From: JAUUSJ01 sp964439395
GTDB taxonomy: Bacteria > Bacillota > Clostridia > Lachnospirales > Lachnospiraceae
Reading direction: 5' to 3'
Length of the DNA: 64,000 bases
Assembly: GCA_964439395.1 (NCBI GenBank)
Contig: CAYTNV010000003.1
Coordinates: 62,001 to 126,000 of the forward strand
Position 1 is the first letter of the stretch; every line of letters starts with the position of its first letter. Below the pieces are notes generated by a model. It saw nothing but the letters and a program-made list of their open reading frames with translations, was not told the origin of the DNA and searched no databases. The translations under genes were made by a program, and so were the position numbers. This document shows, piece after piece, positions 1 through 9,199 of this stretch.

Positions 1-299
1 CCCTTAGATGCATCTGGAATTTTATCTGGATGAATTTCTTTTTCTCCGATAGCAATCATGCCGACATATAAAATATTGTCGTCTGGATTATTAAATACTG
101 CCTTTATATTCTCTGTACTCTCATATAAAGAATAATCCTCGTTATACGGTTTATCTGTCAAAAATCCAGTCTCAATAATATCAATCTTTGCATTCGTAAG
201 GTCTGTCAAAATCTCCCCGATTACATCCTTTCCAAAATGCCAATCATTGATATATCCGCCATCGCGTAATGTACAATCTAGTATTTTTATATTTCCCAT
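1..299 (-). CDS. HMGL-like (DRE-TIM) aldolase, N-terminal part
   Basis: This gene runs off the left edge; only about 99 N-terminal residues are visible. They begin MGNIKILDCTLRDGGY, the LDxTLRDGG signature of the HMGL-like/DRE-TIM metal-dependent aldolase barrel (4-hydroxy-2-oxovalerate aldolase, HMG-CoA lyase, isopropylmalate synthase). The D-x-T-L-R-D residues form the metal and substrate site in that superfamily, and an IIETGF strand follows as expected. The gene starts 34 bp downstream of the KdsB-like gene on the same strand and is probably co-transcribed with it. I infer that it forms or cleaves an alpha-keto acid used in surface-glycan sugar synthesis. The exact substrate cannot be read from this fragment. 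Confidence 0.75.
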   Translation of the reverse strand, partial: MGNIKILDCTLRDGGYINDWHFGKDVIGEILTDLTNAKIDIIETGFLTDKPYNEDYSLYESTENIKAVFNNPDDNILYVGMIAIGEKEIHPDKIPDASK

Positions 300-333
300 C
301 TAAATTTATTACTCTCCTTTACTAAAATTTTTC

Positions 334-1086
334 TTAGTCAAGTACGATTTCACCGTTATCAATTTTCTTTTGGATAATCATCTTTACTTTTTCTAAGTCT
401 TTCTTTGTATCGACAGACAATGTTGTCGCCTCTGTCATAATAAATTTCACCTTATGACCATTCTCAAGGAAACGGTACTCATCGATATCTTCTATACTCT
501 CTAAATAACCTCTCTTTGTATTTGCGGCAAATTCCAAAGCTTTCTTTGTAAAGCATTGTACACCGACAAATTTCTTCAACTCGTAGTCGCTTCTTCCCTT
601 TGGAAATGGAATTGGACTTCTAGCCATATACATGCCGTAGCTTTGCATATCTGTCGCAATTTTAATTTTAGAGGAGTCAAATGCATCGATTGGATCTCTA
701 AGAATCATCATCGCATTGGCAAAATAGCTCTCATTAGGGTCAATCCCTTCTGGAATCATATCTTCAATACAACTTGATTCAATAAGTGGCTCGTCCCCGT
801 TTACATTAATATAAAAATCTGCATCAATTTTTGTGGACACCTCATAGATTCTCTCTAAATGAGTCGGACAGTCCTCGGATGTCATAACCCATGGAATACC
901 GTATTTATCACATACATCTCCCACAATTTGATTGTCTGTGGCAACATACGCCTCATCAATTCCTTTTGCGGCCTTTAAGCTGCGATAAACCCACCAAATC
1001 ATAGGATAACCACAAATATCTGCGATACCCTTTGCTGGAAATCTACTTGATGCATAACGGGATGGAATAACTCCAATAGTCTTCAT
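334..1086 (-). CDS. KdsB-like CMP-sugar (ulosonate) cytidylyltransferase
   Basis: The 250-residue protein has the length and layout of 3-deoxy-manno-octulosonate cytidylyltransferase. It opens with the nucleotide-binding loop IPSRYASSRFPAKG (family IPARxxSxRxPGK), carries INVNGDEPLI (family VNVQGDEPLI) near residue 95, and ends with a YLESIEDIDEYRFLENG segment like the family's SxLExxExLEQLRxLENG. The family loop HxSGTDR is replaced by CPTHLER, so the activated sugar may not be Kdo itself. KdsB enzymes charge an ulosonic acid with CMP. The neighbours are an aldolase on one side and sialyltransferase-like proteins on the other, which suggests it makes the CMP-sugar donor for a surface glycan. 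The organism is Gram-positive, so LPS Kdo is unlikely. Confidence 0.75.
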   Translation of the reverse strand: MKTIGVIPSRYASSRFPAKGIADICGYPMIWWVYRSLKAAKGIDEAYVATDNQIVGDVCDKYGIPWVMTSEDCPTHLERIYEVSTKIDADFYINVNGDEPLIESSCIEDMIPEGIDPNESYFANAMMILRDPIDAFDSSKIKIATDMQSYGMYMARSPIPFPKGRSDYELKKFVGVQCFTKKALEFAANTKRGYLESIEDIDEYRFLENGHKVKFIMTEATTLSVDTKKDLEKVKMIIQKKIDNGEIVLD

Positions 1087-1106
1087 AATCTTTACCTCTC
1101 TATTCT

Positions 1107-2756
1107 TTATTTTCTGTAATCTAAAATTCCATCGCGGAGTAAAAACTTCTCCGCATTTTCTGTTTGATCTTGATATTTATTCATTGTATTTCTCATATTT
1201 TCAAACGCCGTCTGCTGCCTTTTTTGCTCACTTAAGGCGTATTCTAGCGCCTTAATTTTGCCCTGCATGACAAGCATTTGATTTACCTGTGCTGGTTTTA
1301 ATGAAATTGTCTTATCTGAATATTGTAATTCTTTTGTAAATTCCATTTTTCTTAATTTCTCCCTTACTTGCTCATCCTCACAATATAGCCAAATCTGATT
1401 ACTCATATCTATATATTGATTGTTCTTTTGCTTTAGTTCTAAATTCCATACAAGCAAATTAGAACTATCTAAATTTGGGTATTTTAAGAGGAACTGATAT
1501 CTATTTTGATAATTATCAAATAAAATAATATCTCTCTTTTTTATTTTTTCTAAATCGAGTTCTTCCTCTATCTTTGGTGTATTATCCGTCTCAACAAAGA
1601 TACAGTTCTCATGCTCGATATGGTTGTCTATCTTTAAAAGCTTTAAAAAATTTTCTAAGTAGGAGCTTTCCTTCATATTAATCATAATATTTCGCTCCTC
1701 TTTTAATTTTTCTATAAGCTTTGCCATCGCATATGCCACGTGAAGATAGGAGTAATTTACTTCAATATCTGGACTAAAGCTATAACTTTCCTCTGTCAAA
1801 GCTTCCACGCCCGCAATCGATGTAGAGCTGGCTGTAATCGCGCGCTTTAACTTTCTATCAAACATAAATGGTAAAAGCTCAGAAGGCAGGCTTCTTCGAA
1901 TGACAAAAGAATCTTTTATTATTTTCTCATAGTCAAAATAAATATCACTTGGATGTGGCTTAAATACAATTTCCATTCCCTCTGCAAAATAATCTAGCAG
2001 CACCGTCGTCAAATCAATCTGAACATTTAAATCCTTTACCGCTAAAACTAAAACTTTCTGTGTCAAAAACAAGGCAACAGGCTTGTCAGAATCCATATCA
2101 TATGGCTCACAGTCATATAATTTTAAAACTGTATTTATTTTCTCTGGCACTTGCTCTTTTAATGTATCATAGATAGAAAAATGTACAATCCTCTCATCGC
2201 TCGTATCTCCTTTTTGGTAGTCCAAATTGCAAATTAACTTGACCGCAGTTTTAGAAGCCCCCGCACCACCCAAATAATTAGAGATAACATAGTTAGAAGA
2301 GTCTAATCCTCGAAGGATATCATAATAATGCTTTCTATCTGTCAAAATTCCACAGGAATCCTCAAAATAATGATAAGGAATCTTCCTCGCTAGACAATAA
2401 ATACCGACTGTCCAATTATCAGAAGCGACATAAACCTCGCCAAACTCCGTAAGATTTGGAAACCAACTCTCAAAAGCCTGACAAATATTTTGGATTACTT
2501 GCTCTATCTCATTTTTGGTACTTTTTTGTGTCAGCTTCTTTCCTCTTTTTTTCTTAAATTCTTTTTCTGGAACAATAAGTACCTCATCAAATAATTCTAA
2601 TTGCTTTATCTTTTGCGTGAAGTTTTCTAACACTTGACTTTGCGCATAGTGGTCTGCAATCATCAAAGTAGCTTCATCCTTTGCATGATAGGCCAACCTA
2701 TGTACAATGCAAGATAAAACCTGATATACTGTTGCACCATGATATAGCACTCTCAT
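1107..2756 (-). CDS. Sialyltransferase-like (GT52/polysialyltransferase-type) protein, copy 1
   Basis: This 549-residue protein begins MRVLYHG and has no signal peptide. Residues near 275-280 read FKPHPSD and near 320 ASSTS. These match the HP and SS motifs that GT-B bacterial sialyl- and polysialyltransferases (GT38, GT52, GT80) use to bind CMP-sugar. A hydrophilic tail after about residue 400 is probably helical. It is a clear full-length paralogue of the gene at 4621-6294. Its ATG overlaps the stop of the preceding gene by 4 bp (ATGA), with a GAGGAGG site just upstream, so the two are translationally coupled. I infer transfer of a CMP-activated sugar to a cell-surface acceptor; the family assignment is by motif only. 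Confidence 0.6.
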   Translation of the reverse strand: MRVLYHGATVYQVLSCIVHRLAYHAKDEATLMIADHYAQSQVLENFTQKIKQLELFDEVLIVPEKEFKKKRGKKLTQKSTKNEIEQVIQNICQAFESWFPNLTEFGEVYVASDNWTVGIYCLARKIPYHYFEDSCGILTDRKHYYDILRGLDSSNYVISNYLGGAGASKTAVKLICNLDYQKGDTSDERIVHFSIYDTLKEQVPEKINTVLKLYDCEPYDMDSDKPVALFLTQKVLVLAVKDLNVQIDLTTVLLDYFAEGMEIVFKPHPSDIYFDYEKIIKDSFVIRRSLPSELLPFMFDRKLKRAITASSTSIAGVEALTEESYSFSPDIEVNYSYLHVAYAMAKLIEKLKEERNIMINMKESSYLENFLKLLKIDNHIEHENCIFVETDNTPKIEEELDLEKIKKRDIILFDNYQNRYQFLLKYPNLDSSNLLVWNLELKQKNNQYIDMSNQIWLYCEDEQVREKLRKMEFTKELQYSDKTISLKPAQVNQMLVMQGKIKALEYALSEQKRQQTAFENMRNTMNKYQDQTENAEKFLLRDGILDYRK

Positions 2757-4426
2757 ACGATTTTTCCTCCTCTAGTTATATTTTTAAAGGTAGAAGGATC
2801 GACATGACTTATCATCTTTGCATCTTCTTTCGTTGCAGGCTCAATGGCAGGATACTGTCTCTTCAATACTCGATACGTCTGAAAATATTGAATAATTGCA
2901 CCTTCGATTAAATTTCTTTTTGAACGCTGCATACTATTTGGATACGCAAAACCAATTTCATTTTCATGGATTATCGTCATATAAGGTATGGCAAAGGATA
3001 ATACTGTTTTGAATTCTGTAAAAAGATGAGACTTTTCTTCCGTATCTTCTTCAAATGCCTCTTGTTCTTCCTCTTCACTCTCATTTTCATCTTTCTCTTG
3101 TATATCCAAATTTACTTGACTCTCGATTTCCTCATTTTCATATAAATACTCTTTTATACTGACTGTCTCCACTTCAATTCCAAGCTTCTTTGCAATTTTT
3201 GCGAAATTAGCCAGAGAAATCTCCTCTCCAAATGCATCCACAACGATAATTTTTCGCTCTCCATCCAGCGCTTTTTTGACATATTCCACAATTGCATTTT
3301 CATCTTCATTCTGATGCAAAACTGCCTCTTTCATAAACTCGTCTTTATAATTTTGAATGAGCTCCTCCTCGCTCTCAAATCCCATCGAATAGGCAACTCT
3401 ACTAGCGGAAATCTTATTCAATGCGACGGAGTCCTCGAATAAAGCACTCCACTCCCTCTCATCTTCCGGCATATGAGAAGCAAGAGAAGACCAAGCGATC
3501 ATCTTCGCATCTTTATAGAAAGATTGATATATATTTGCAAATAAACTTTCTTCATCTCCTAAGATAACTACAGTCGCATCTTTTTTCTTTTGCTGAATTT
3601 CTTCCATCATTATATAAAGTATAGGTGCGATAATAAGATAAGCACATTCAAATATTCTACTGTGATTTTGTTCTCCACCAAATACTTCAAGACCACAGAT
3701 TGCTCTGTGAATCTTTCCAAAATCACTCTCTATCTTTTCCATCGCAACCATATCCATTAACTTATTTACTGGTCGATAGTAAATAGCATGACCATATTTT
3801 TCTTTCGTTGTCTTAATCATTCCATTAAAATCGCTACTTATGACAACACAAGGATACTCAAAACTTGTATCCTTTTTCTGCTCATAAATATCATAAAGCA
3901 TTTTCTTTACAAGCTTTTTCTTTGTGGAATGCTTTGGTACTCTTAATTCGTCTAATTCAATTTTATATTGTTCTAATATATTTTTTGTTTTTTTATCTGA
4001 AACTTTATTACTTCCAATTCCAATTACTCTTATATCATTATTTTTTGCCGTATCAATTATTTTCTTTATATAAGGATTTTGTAAATATATTTTCTGACCA
4101 TTTTTTAAGGATACCTGCGTAAATAGCATATTAAAAATATCTACTATGAGAACGTCAGATTTTGATATAATACCAGAAATCTGGTATACTTTTTGTCTTT
4201 TTACTACTCTGTGAAGAGAATGCACTCCTGGACTTAACTCTTTATACTGACTTAATCCAAGAGCTTGCTTTATATTCATATTAATAAGACATAATGCGTA
4301 TTTTGCCGGTCGCTTCATAATCCAATTGGCATTCTCTCTCAAAAATAATTCAGACTGAAAAGCAACCTCAGCATTTGTCTGAGTCAGCAAATAATATACT
4401 TTTCGCTTTATTTCATAAAATATCAT
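2753..4426 (-). CDS. Degenerate HAD-like protein of the glycan cassette
   Basis: This is a 557-residue soluble protein of unknown function. Residues about 90-101 read SDVLIVDIFNMLF, resembling the first motif of HAD-fold domains found in glycan clusters (typically FDxFDTL). Here the nucleophile-position Asp is kept, but the conserved Thr is Met and the neighbouring Asp is Asn. A later VVISSDFNGMI segment looks like motif IV without its second acidic residue. A strongly acidic linker (about residues 440-475) separates a C-terminal domain. It overlaps the downstream transferase by 4 bp, so the proteins probably work as a pair. I infer a non-catalytic or altered HAD domain with an assembly or regulatory role. 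The fold assignment is tentative. Confidence 0.45.
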   Translation of the reverse strand: MIFYEIKRKVYYLLTQTNAEVAFQSELFLRENANWIMKRPAKYALCLINMNIKQALGLSQYKELSPGVHSLHRVVKRQKVYQISGIISKSDVLIVDIFNMLFTQVSLKNGQKIYLQNPYIKKIIDTAKNNDIRVIGIGSNKVSDKKTKNILEQYKIELDELRVPKHSTKKKLVKKMLYDIYEQKKDTSFEYPCVVISSDFNGMIKTTKEKYGHAIYYRPVNKLMDMVAMEKIESDFGKIHRAICGLEVFGGEQNHSRIFECAYLIIAPILYIMMEEIQQKKKDATVVILGDEESLFANIYQSFYKDAKMIAWSSLASHMPEDEREWSALFEDSVALNKISASRVAYSMGFESEEELIQNYKDEFMKEAVLHQNEDENAIVEYVKKALDGERKIIVVDAFGEEISLANFAKIAKKLGIEVETVSIKEYLYENEEIESQVNLDIQEKDENESEEEEQEAFEEDTEEKSHLFTEFKTVLSFAIPYMTIIHENEIGFAYPNSMQRSKRNLIEGAIIQYFQTYRVLKRQYPAIEPATKEDAKMISHVDPSTFKNITRGGKIV

Positions 4427-4620
4427 AGTACCTTTATTTCCTTTTCTTCTTTGTTTAAGATAAATTCATTCTACACTAAGATTTTTTCTCTGTCAATCTC
4501 GTAAAACTTTCCATCCTTTCTATCTTTAAAGGATATACCACATTTTTAAAGGACATCTTTTCATTTTTAAATTTTAAAATTTTTAGTTTCAGTTTATTTA
4601 ATAAAAAGAACTTAAATTTT

Positions 4621-6294
4621 TCAATTCTGCTTAAAATCTCTCTGAAAATAGAAACTTTCTATCATCTCATCCTCATCTAATTGTTGCTCTTTATCCACTT
4701 TTTCTTCTATTCTTCTATCCATAATATATTGTAAAGCTTTTTTCTTTCCCTCTAATCTTACCCTTTCATCTGCCTCTTTACTTTGTATCTGCAATATTTG
4801 ATTAGAAAGTTCTAATTTTTTCTCTATTTTAAAATTTTTTAAATTTTCTCTTATTTTATCTTCCCCAGAGTAAACCCAAATTTGTTTTTGGTAAGAAAAA
4901 TAACTTTCTTCCTCTTTTCTTACTCGGAGATTACATACAACAAATTTTTCAAGTTCCTCTTTTGTATACTGAAGACAAATATTATATTTATCCTCACAGT
5001 TATCAAAAATAACGATATCTCTCTCCCCAATGTTTTTTATATCCATCTGTCCCTCTCTTCTTTTATCTCCATCTGTCTCGATAAAAATAGTACCTATCTG
5101 GATATGACTTTTTTCACATATTTTACTTACTCCTCTTTGGGACAATATATTTTCCTCTTTCTTTTGTAAACCATAAAATCTCAAAAAATTATCCAAGTAA
5201 GAATCTTCTTTCATATTAATCTCTATTTTTTTCTCTTCTTTCACATTTTCTATTATTTTTACAATAGTATACGCAATATGAAGATATAAATAATTTTTTT
5301 CAATATCAGGGCTAAAGCTATAATATTCTTTTGCTAATTTTCCTAATCCCCTAATGGATGTAGAACTCGCTGTGATTGCGGATTTCAGTTGCTTTGGAAA
5401 TAAAAAAGGTAATAATTCTGACGGTAAATTTCTACGGACAATATACCTATTTTTTCCTAGTTGTCTATAATTTATAAAAATATCTTTTGGATGCGGTTTA
5501 AAAGCGATGATGGTCTTACCAGCAAAATAATCTAGTAAAAGAGCAGTCATCTCTCTTTGTATATTTAAATCTTTTATGGCAAGACTTCTAATGAATTGTG
5601 TTAAAAATAACGAAACGTCTTTTTTATCATCCATTTTATACGGCTCACTGTCATATATTTTTAAAATACTATCAATTTTATGTGGAATCTTTTCTCGCAA
5701 TATATAGGAAATGGAAAAATTTTCGATTCTCTCATCACTAATATCACCTTTTTGATACTCTATATTACAATATAATTTTCGTGCAAGCTTTGACTGTCCA
5801 GCACCATGTAAATATTTTGAGATGATACAATTATCCATATCTGTACTTTGAATAATCTCATAATAGCGCTCTAAGTCCGTCAACATTCCACATGCATCCT
5901 CAAAATAATAATATGGAATTTTATTCCAGAGACAGTATATTCCAAGACTCCAATTATCGGACGCAATATAAATCTTATGAAAGCTTGAGAGTTTTGGTGC
6001 CCATCCCTCAAATTCTCTGCAAATATTTTTTATCACCAACTCAATCTGTGATGGACTACTATTTTTATCTAGTTTTCTTCCTCTCTTTTTTTTAAAGCTC
6101 GCCTCTGGAACAATCATAACTTCATCAAATATGTGAAGATTTTTCAAATTATTTATAAAATGCATCCTCTCTGGCTTTGGAGCGTAATGCTCCGAAATCA
6201 TTAATATTGCCTCGTCTTTCTCATGATAGGCCAATCTATGAACGATACAACATAAAACCTGATATACAGATACACCATGGTATAATACTCGCAT
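4621..6294 (-). CDS. Sialyltransferase-like protein, copy 2
   Basis: This 557-residue paralogue of the protein at 1107-2756 is alignable over nearly its whole length. Shared blocks include MRVLYHG, the YHxKDEAxLMI region, ASDNW, YFEDxCGxLTD, FKPHP and AITASSTSI. The HP and SS motifs of CMP-sugar-dependent GT-B sialyltransferases are intact (around residues 278 and 321). The copies differ most in the C-terminal third, where this one has an insertion before the FIETDGD segment. The pattern indicates an old tandem duplication with later specialisation, perhaps for acceptor or linkage. A spacer of about 190 bp separates it from the HAD-like gene, so it may be a separate unit or the promoter-proximal gene of the cassette. 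Confidence 0.6.
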   Translation of the reverse strand: MRVLYHGVSVYQVLCCIVHRLAYHEKDEAILMISEHYAPKPERMHFINNLKNLHIFDEVMIVPEASFKKKRGRKLDKNSSPSQIELVIKNICREFEGWAPKLSSFHKIYIASDNWSLGIYCLWNKIPYYYFEDACGMLTDLERYYEIIQSTDMDNCIISKYLHGAGQSKLARKLYCNIEYQKGDISDERIENFSISYILREKIPHKIDSILKIYDSEPYKMDDKKDVSLFLTQFIRSLAIKDLNIQREMTALLLDYFAGKTIIAFKPHPKDIFINYRQLGKNRYIVRRNLPSELLPFLFPKQLKSAITASSTSIRGLGKLAKEYYSFSPDIEKNYLYLHIAYTIVKIIENVKEEKKIEINMKEDSYLDNFLRFYGLQKKEENILSQRGVSKICEKSHIQIGTIFIETDGDKRREGQMDIKNIGERDIVIFDNCEDKYNICLQYTKEELEKFVVCNLRVRKEEESYFSYQKQIWVYSGEDKIRENLKNFKIEKKLELSNQILQIQSKEADERVRLEGKKKALQYIMDRRIEEKVDKEQQLDEDEMIESFYFQRDFKQN

Positions 6295-6437
6295 CCTATT
6301 ATTCCTCTCTTACTCATAAAAATTATTTCTTTCCTTCCCATTATACGCTCTTTTTTATTTTTTTAAAGATAAATATAAAACTATATCTCTTACCATCCAT
6401 ATTTTCTCTCTTAATCTGGGTAATATTTTAAAATAAA

Positions 6438-6480
6438 AAAACTCTCTAGACTTAAATTTACTCTAAGTCTAAAGAGTTTT
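6438..6480 (-). terminator. Intrinsic terminator of glgA
   Basis: An inverted repeat of 17-nt arms (6438-6454 and 6464-6480, one mismatch) encloses a 9-nt loop. On the minus strand it is followed by a T-rich run (the A-run at 6431-6440 on the plus strand). It starts about 15 bp after the glgA stop codon. Confidence 0.85.
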
Positions 6481-6494
6481 CTACTTTTTCTAAT

Positions 6495-7940
6495 CTACTC
6501 ACCAATCATACTTTGATACAAAGTTTCATAAACCTTCGCAGAACGCTCCCATGAGAAATCTGCCTCCATACCGCGTTTTATAATCTGTCCCCACTCTTCT
6601 TTATGATCTTTAAAAACAGATTTAGCATAATTAATTGTGTAAAGCATATCATGTGCATTATAGTTAGTAAAACTAAATCCTGTACCTGTATTCTCGTACT
6701 CATTATATGGCTGCACAGTATCTTTAAGTCCGCCTGTCTCTCGAACGATTGGGACAGTACCATAGCGAAGTGCCATTAATTGACAGAGACCGCATGGCTC
6801 AAAATTAGATGGCATTAAAATAGCATCTGCACCTGCATAAATACGTTTTGATAATTCATCTGAATAACAAATATTAGCCGATACAATATTAGGGTATTTA
6901 TATGCATAGTATCGGAACATATTTTCATATCTAGAGTCACCTGTTCCAAGTACAACAAACTGCATATCATCACAGCAAATTTCATCCATCACACAGTCAA
7001 TCAAATCAAGGCCTTTTTGGTCTGTCAAACGAGAGATAATACCGACAACAAATTTATCTGGGTCTTCTGGAAGTCCCAATTGCTTTTGAAGCTGTAATTT
7101 ATTTTTTACCTTCTCTGTATCGACATTATGAATGGAGTAAGGAGCAACAATTTGAGCATCTGTAGCAGGATTATAAATATCATAGTCAATACCGTTTACA
7201 ATACCGCTAAGCTCATGGCTTCTTGCTCTTAAAAGACCGTCTAATTTCTCGCCATAATATGGCATCTGAATCTCTAAAGCATAAGTATCACTTACTGTCG
7301 TGATATGGTCTGCATATACTAAACCACCCTTTAGCATATTTCCACCGCCATAACATTCTAATTTATCAGCTGTAATTAAATCATATGGAAGTCCAGCAAT
7401 ATCTCTCAATTCTTCTGGACCTGTCACTCCCTGGAATCTTAAGTTATGAATTGTCATAATAGACTTAATTCCTTGATAAAATGGATTGTCTGCAAAAATT
7501 GTTTTTAAATATACTGGAACAAGTCCTGACTGCCAATCATGACAGTGAATAAGATCCGGACGGAATCCAATTGTTGGTAAGATAGAGAGAGCTGCCTTAC
7601 AGAAATAGCTAAATTTCTCGACATCTGCATAAATAGATGTATAAGGTGTATCTCTCCAGAAGTATTCTTCATTATCAATAAAATAAAATGTAATTCCATC
7701 ATAAACATACTGCATAATTCCAACGTATTTTGTCCGCCAAGCTAATTCCATATAGAAATGATCTACATATTGCATCCCCTCTTTAAATTCTGCCTTAATG
7801 CATGCATAGTTTGGCAATACTACTCTAACGTCGTATTTTTCTTTATCAAATCTCTTTGGAAGTGTTCCAACAACATCTGCCAATCCACCTGTCTTGATAA
7901 AAGGTACACTCTCTGACGCAATAAAAAGTATGTTCTTCAT
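6495..7940 (-). CDS. glgA: Glycogen synthase (ADP-glucose type)
   Basis: GlgA extends alpha-1,4-glucan chains from ADP-glucose. The N-terminus reads MKNILFIASESVPFIKTGGLADVVGTLPK; the KTGGLADV loop binds ADP-glucose. Other family landmarks are HCHDWQSGLVP, MTIHNLRFQG, GIISRLTDQKGLD and the C-terminal MPSNFEPCGLCQL motif, in the expected order over 481 residues, which is the family's usual length. An ATG two codons further upstream is possible, but GGAGG directly abuts it; starting at 7940 gives a 6-nt spacer. No other glg genes lie in the window, so glycogen metabolism must be completed elsewhere. The gene has its own extended -10 promoter and a strong terminator, so it is probably monocistronic. 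Confidence 0.95.
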   Translation of the reverse strand: MKNILFIASESVPFIKTGGLADVVGTLPKRFDKEKYDVRVVLPNYACIKAEFKEGMQYVDHFYMELAWRTKYVGIMQYVYDGITFYFIDNEEYFWRDTPYTSIYADVEKFSYFCKAALSILPTIGFRPDLIHCHDWQSGLVPVYLKTIFADNPFYQGIKSIMTIHNLRFQGVTGPEELRDIAGLPYDLITADKLECYGGGNMLKGGLVYADHITTVSDTYALEIQMPYYGEKLDGLLRARSHELSGIVNGIDYDIYNPATDAQIVAPYSIHNVDTEKVKNKLQLQKQLGLPEDPDKFVVGIISRLTDQKGLDLIDCVMDEICCDDMQFVVLGTGDSRYENMFRYYAYKYPNIVSANICYSDELSKRIYAGADAILMPSNFEPCGLCQLMALRYGTVPIVRETGGLKDTVQPYNEYENTGTGFSFTNYNAHDMLYTINYAKSVFKDHKEEWGQIIKRGMEADFSWERSAKVYETLYQSMIGE

Positions 7941-8272
7941 AATCATCCTCCGTTTTGTAGAAATTATATTTACTATCCAAATTAATATTGAATTTAGATT
8001 AGTGAAAAATTATCACATTATGCAAATATTATAGCATAAAATCTACTTTTTGCACAACTATTTTATACAGATTTCTCATATTTTTTACAAAATTTAAATG
8101 ATTCATCTCTATTCTCTCTCAAATACTTTCATTCGCAGTTTGAACCTTTTATTATTTTGCCCCTCTAACAAAATCCCTACTCATTTTTATGTATGTGTCA
8201 ATTTAAGTCATACTATATTTCTGCTGAGAAATAATCTTATCTAGAATTTGCATCTCCCACTCTCATCATATC
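7941..8272. other. Intergenic region between spo0A paralogue and glgA
   Basis: This is 332 bp of very A+T-rich sequence with no plausible gene. It holds the glgA extended -10 promoter. A short hairpin (ATTTCT-GCTG-AGAAAT, about 8219-8234) lies some 40 bp past the spo0A-paralogue stop; it lacks a clear T-run, so I do not call it a terminator. Confidence 0.5.
8028..8036 (-). promoter_or_regulatory. Extended -10 promoter for glgA
   Basis: On the minus strand the sequence TGCTATAAT gives a perfect -10 hexamer with the TGn extension, about 88 bp upstream of the glgA start. No good -35 is present at 17 bp, which is usual for extended -10 promoters. Confidence 0.5.
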
Positions 8273-9088
8273 TTATACATGAATACGATATTCTAATCTT
8301 AGCTTATCTGCAATTAATGCGATAAATTCAGAATTTGTCGGCTTCCCTCTCCCTGCACTAATTGTATAGCCAAACATTTCCTCAAGCACATCTATTTTCC
8401 CTTTATTCCATGCCACTTCTATAGCATGACGAATCGCTCTTTCCACACTGCTTGATGTCGTTTTATATTTTTTGGCTATTGTTGGATAGAGAAGTTTTGT
8501 AATATAATTTAACATTTTTATATCCTGAATTGTCATAATAATACCATCTCTCACATATTGATACCCCTTTATATGTGCAGGTATTCCAATTTCACGGATG
8601 ATTTCTGTAATATCAGCCTCAATTTGACTCATTCTCTCATCTTCAATTACAGTCTCTCCATAAGATTTCGTTGAGTAGAGAAATTTTTCTTCCATTCTTC
8701 CTCTTCTCATGGCAATTTGTAAAATTCGATTATAAATATTTTCTATATTATATGGCTTTAAAATAAAATAATCTGCTCCTAATTGACATGCACATTCAAT
8801 GAGATTTTCTGTGCTGATAGAAGTGACAAAAATAAAACTTGGAACTTCCTCTAAAATCATCGTCTCGTTTACTTTTTCTAATACGCCAAGTCCATCTATT
8901 CCTGCTAACACAATATCTAGCAAAACTACATCTGGTTTTATATGTAAAATTGCATTATATGCACTTGTACCATCAGATACGACAGTTACCTCTTCTATTT
9001 CATCTTTTTCTTTTAAGAACTGACTTAGTTCTTCCGCAGAATTTTTATTACTATCTGCTATTACAATTTTTAATCCTTCACTTATCAT
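8273..9088 (-). CDS. Spo0A paralogue with altered acidic pocket
   Basis: This 271-residue protein has the same two domains as Spo0A. The receiver domain keeps the phospho-acceptor Asp58 (VVLLDIVLAG), Thr89 and Lys111. The second Asp of the metal-binding pair is Ser13 (IADSN instead of IADDN), and the Met-Pro after the acceptor Asp is Leu-Ala. The DNA-binding domain is very close to the canonical one, including the SSSVERAIRHAIEVAW recognition region and the PTNSEFIALIADKLRLE tail. It probably binds 0A boxes but may be phosphorylated poorly or differently. It lies 111 bp downstream of the canonical spo0A in the same orientation. AAGGAGG sits 6 nt before the ATG. Confidence 0.85.
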   Translation of the reverse strand: MISEGLKIVIADSNKNSAEELSQFLKEKDEIEEVTVVSDGTSAYNAILHIKPDVVLLDIVLAGIDGLGVLEKVNETMILEEVPSFIFVTSISTENLIECACQLGADYFILKPYNIENIYNRILQIAMRRGRMEEKFLYSTKSYGETVIEDERMSQIEADITEIIREIGIPAHIKGYQYVRDGIIMTIQDIKMLNYITKLLYPTIAKKYKTTSSSVERAIRHAIEVAWNKGKIDVLEEMFGYTISAGRGKPTNSEFIALIADKLRLEYRIHV

Positions 9089-9108
9089 ATTTTCCTCCTT
9101 ACCTTATT

Positions 9109-9117
9109 TTTGACAAC
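9109..9117 (-). promoter_or_regulatory. Candidate 0A box before the spo0A paralogue
   Basis: The minus strand reads GTTGTCAAA, matching 8 of 9 positions of the Spo0A-binding consensus TTTGTCRAA. It lies about 20 bp upstream of the paralogue's start codon, where a bound regulator could repress or tune expression. Such short matches also occur by chance in A+T-rich DNA. Confidence 0.3.
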
Positions 9118-9199
9118 ATACTTTTGCATTATAAACAATATTTCTTTTCTCTTTGTCTTTTTTTCATAACTTGTCCTTTTTCTGAAATAACTAGGCAAC

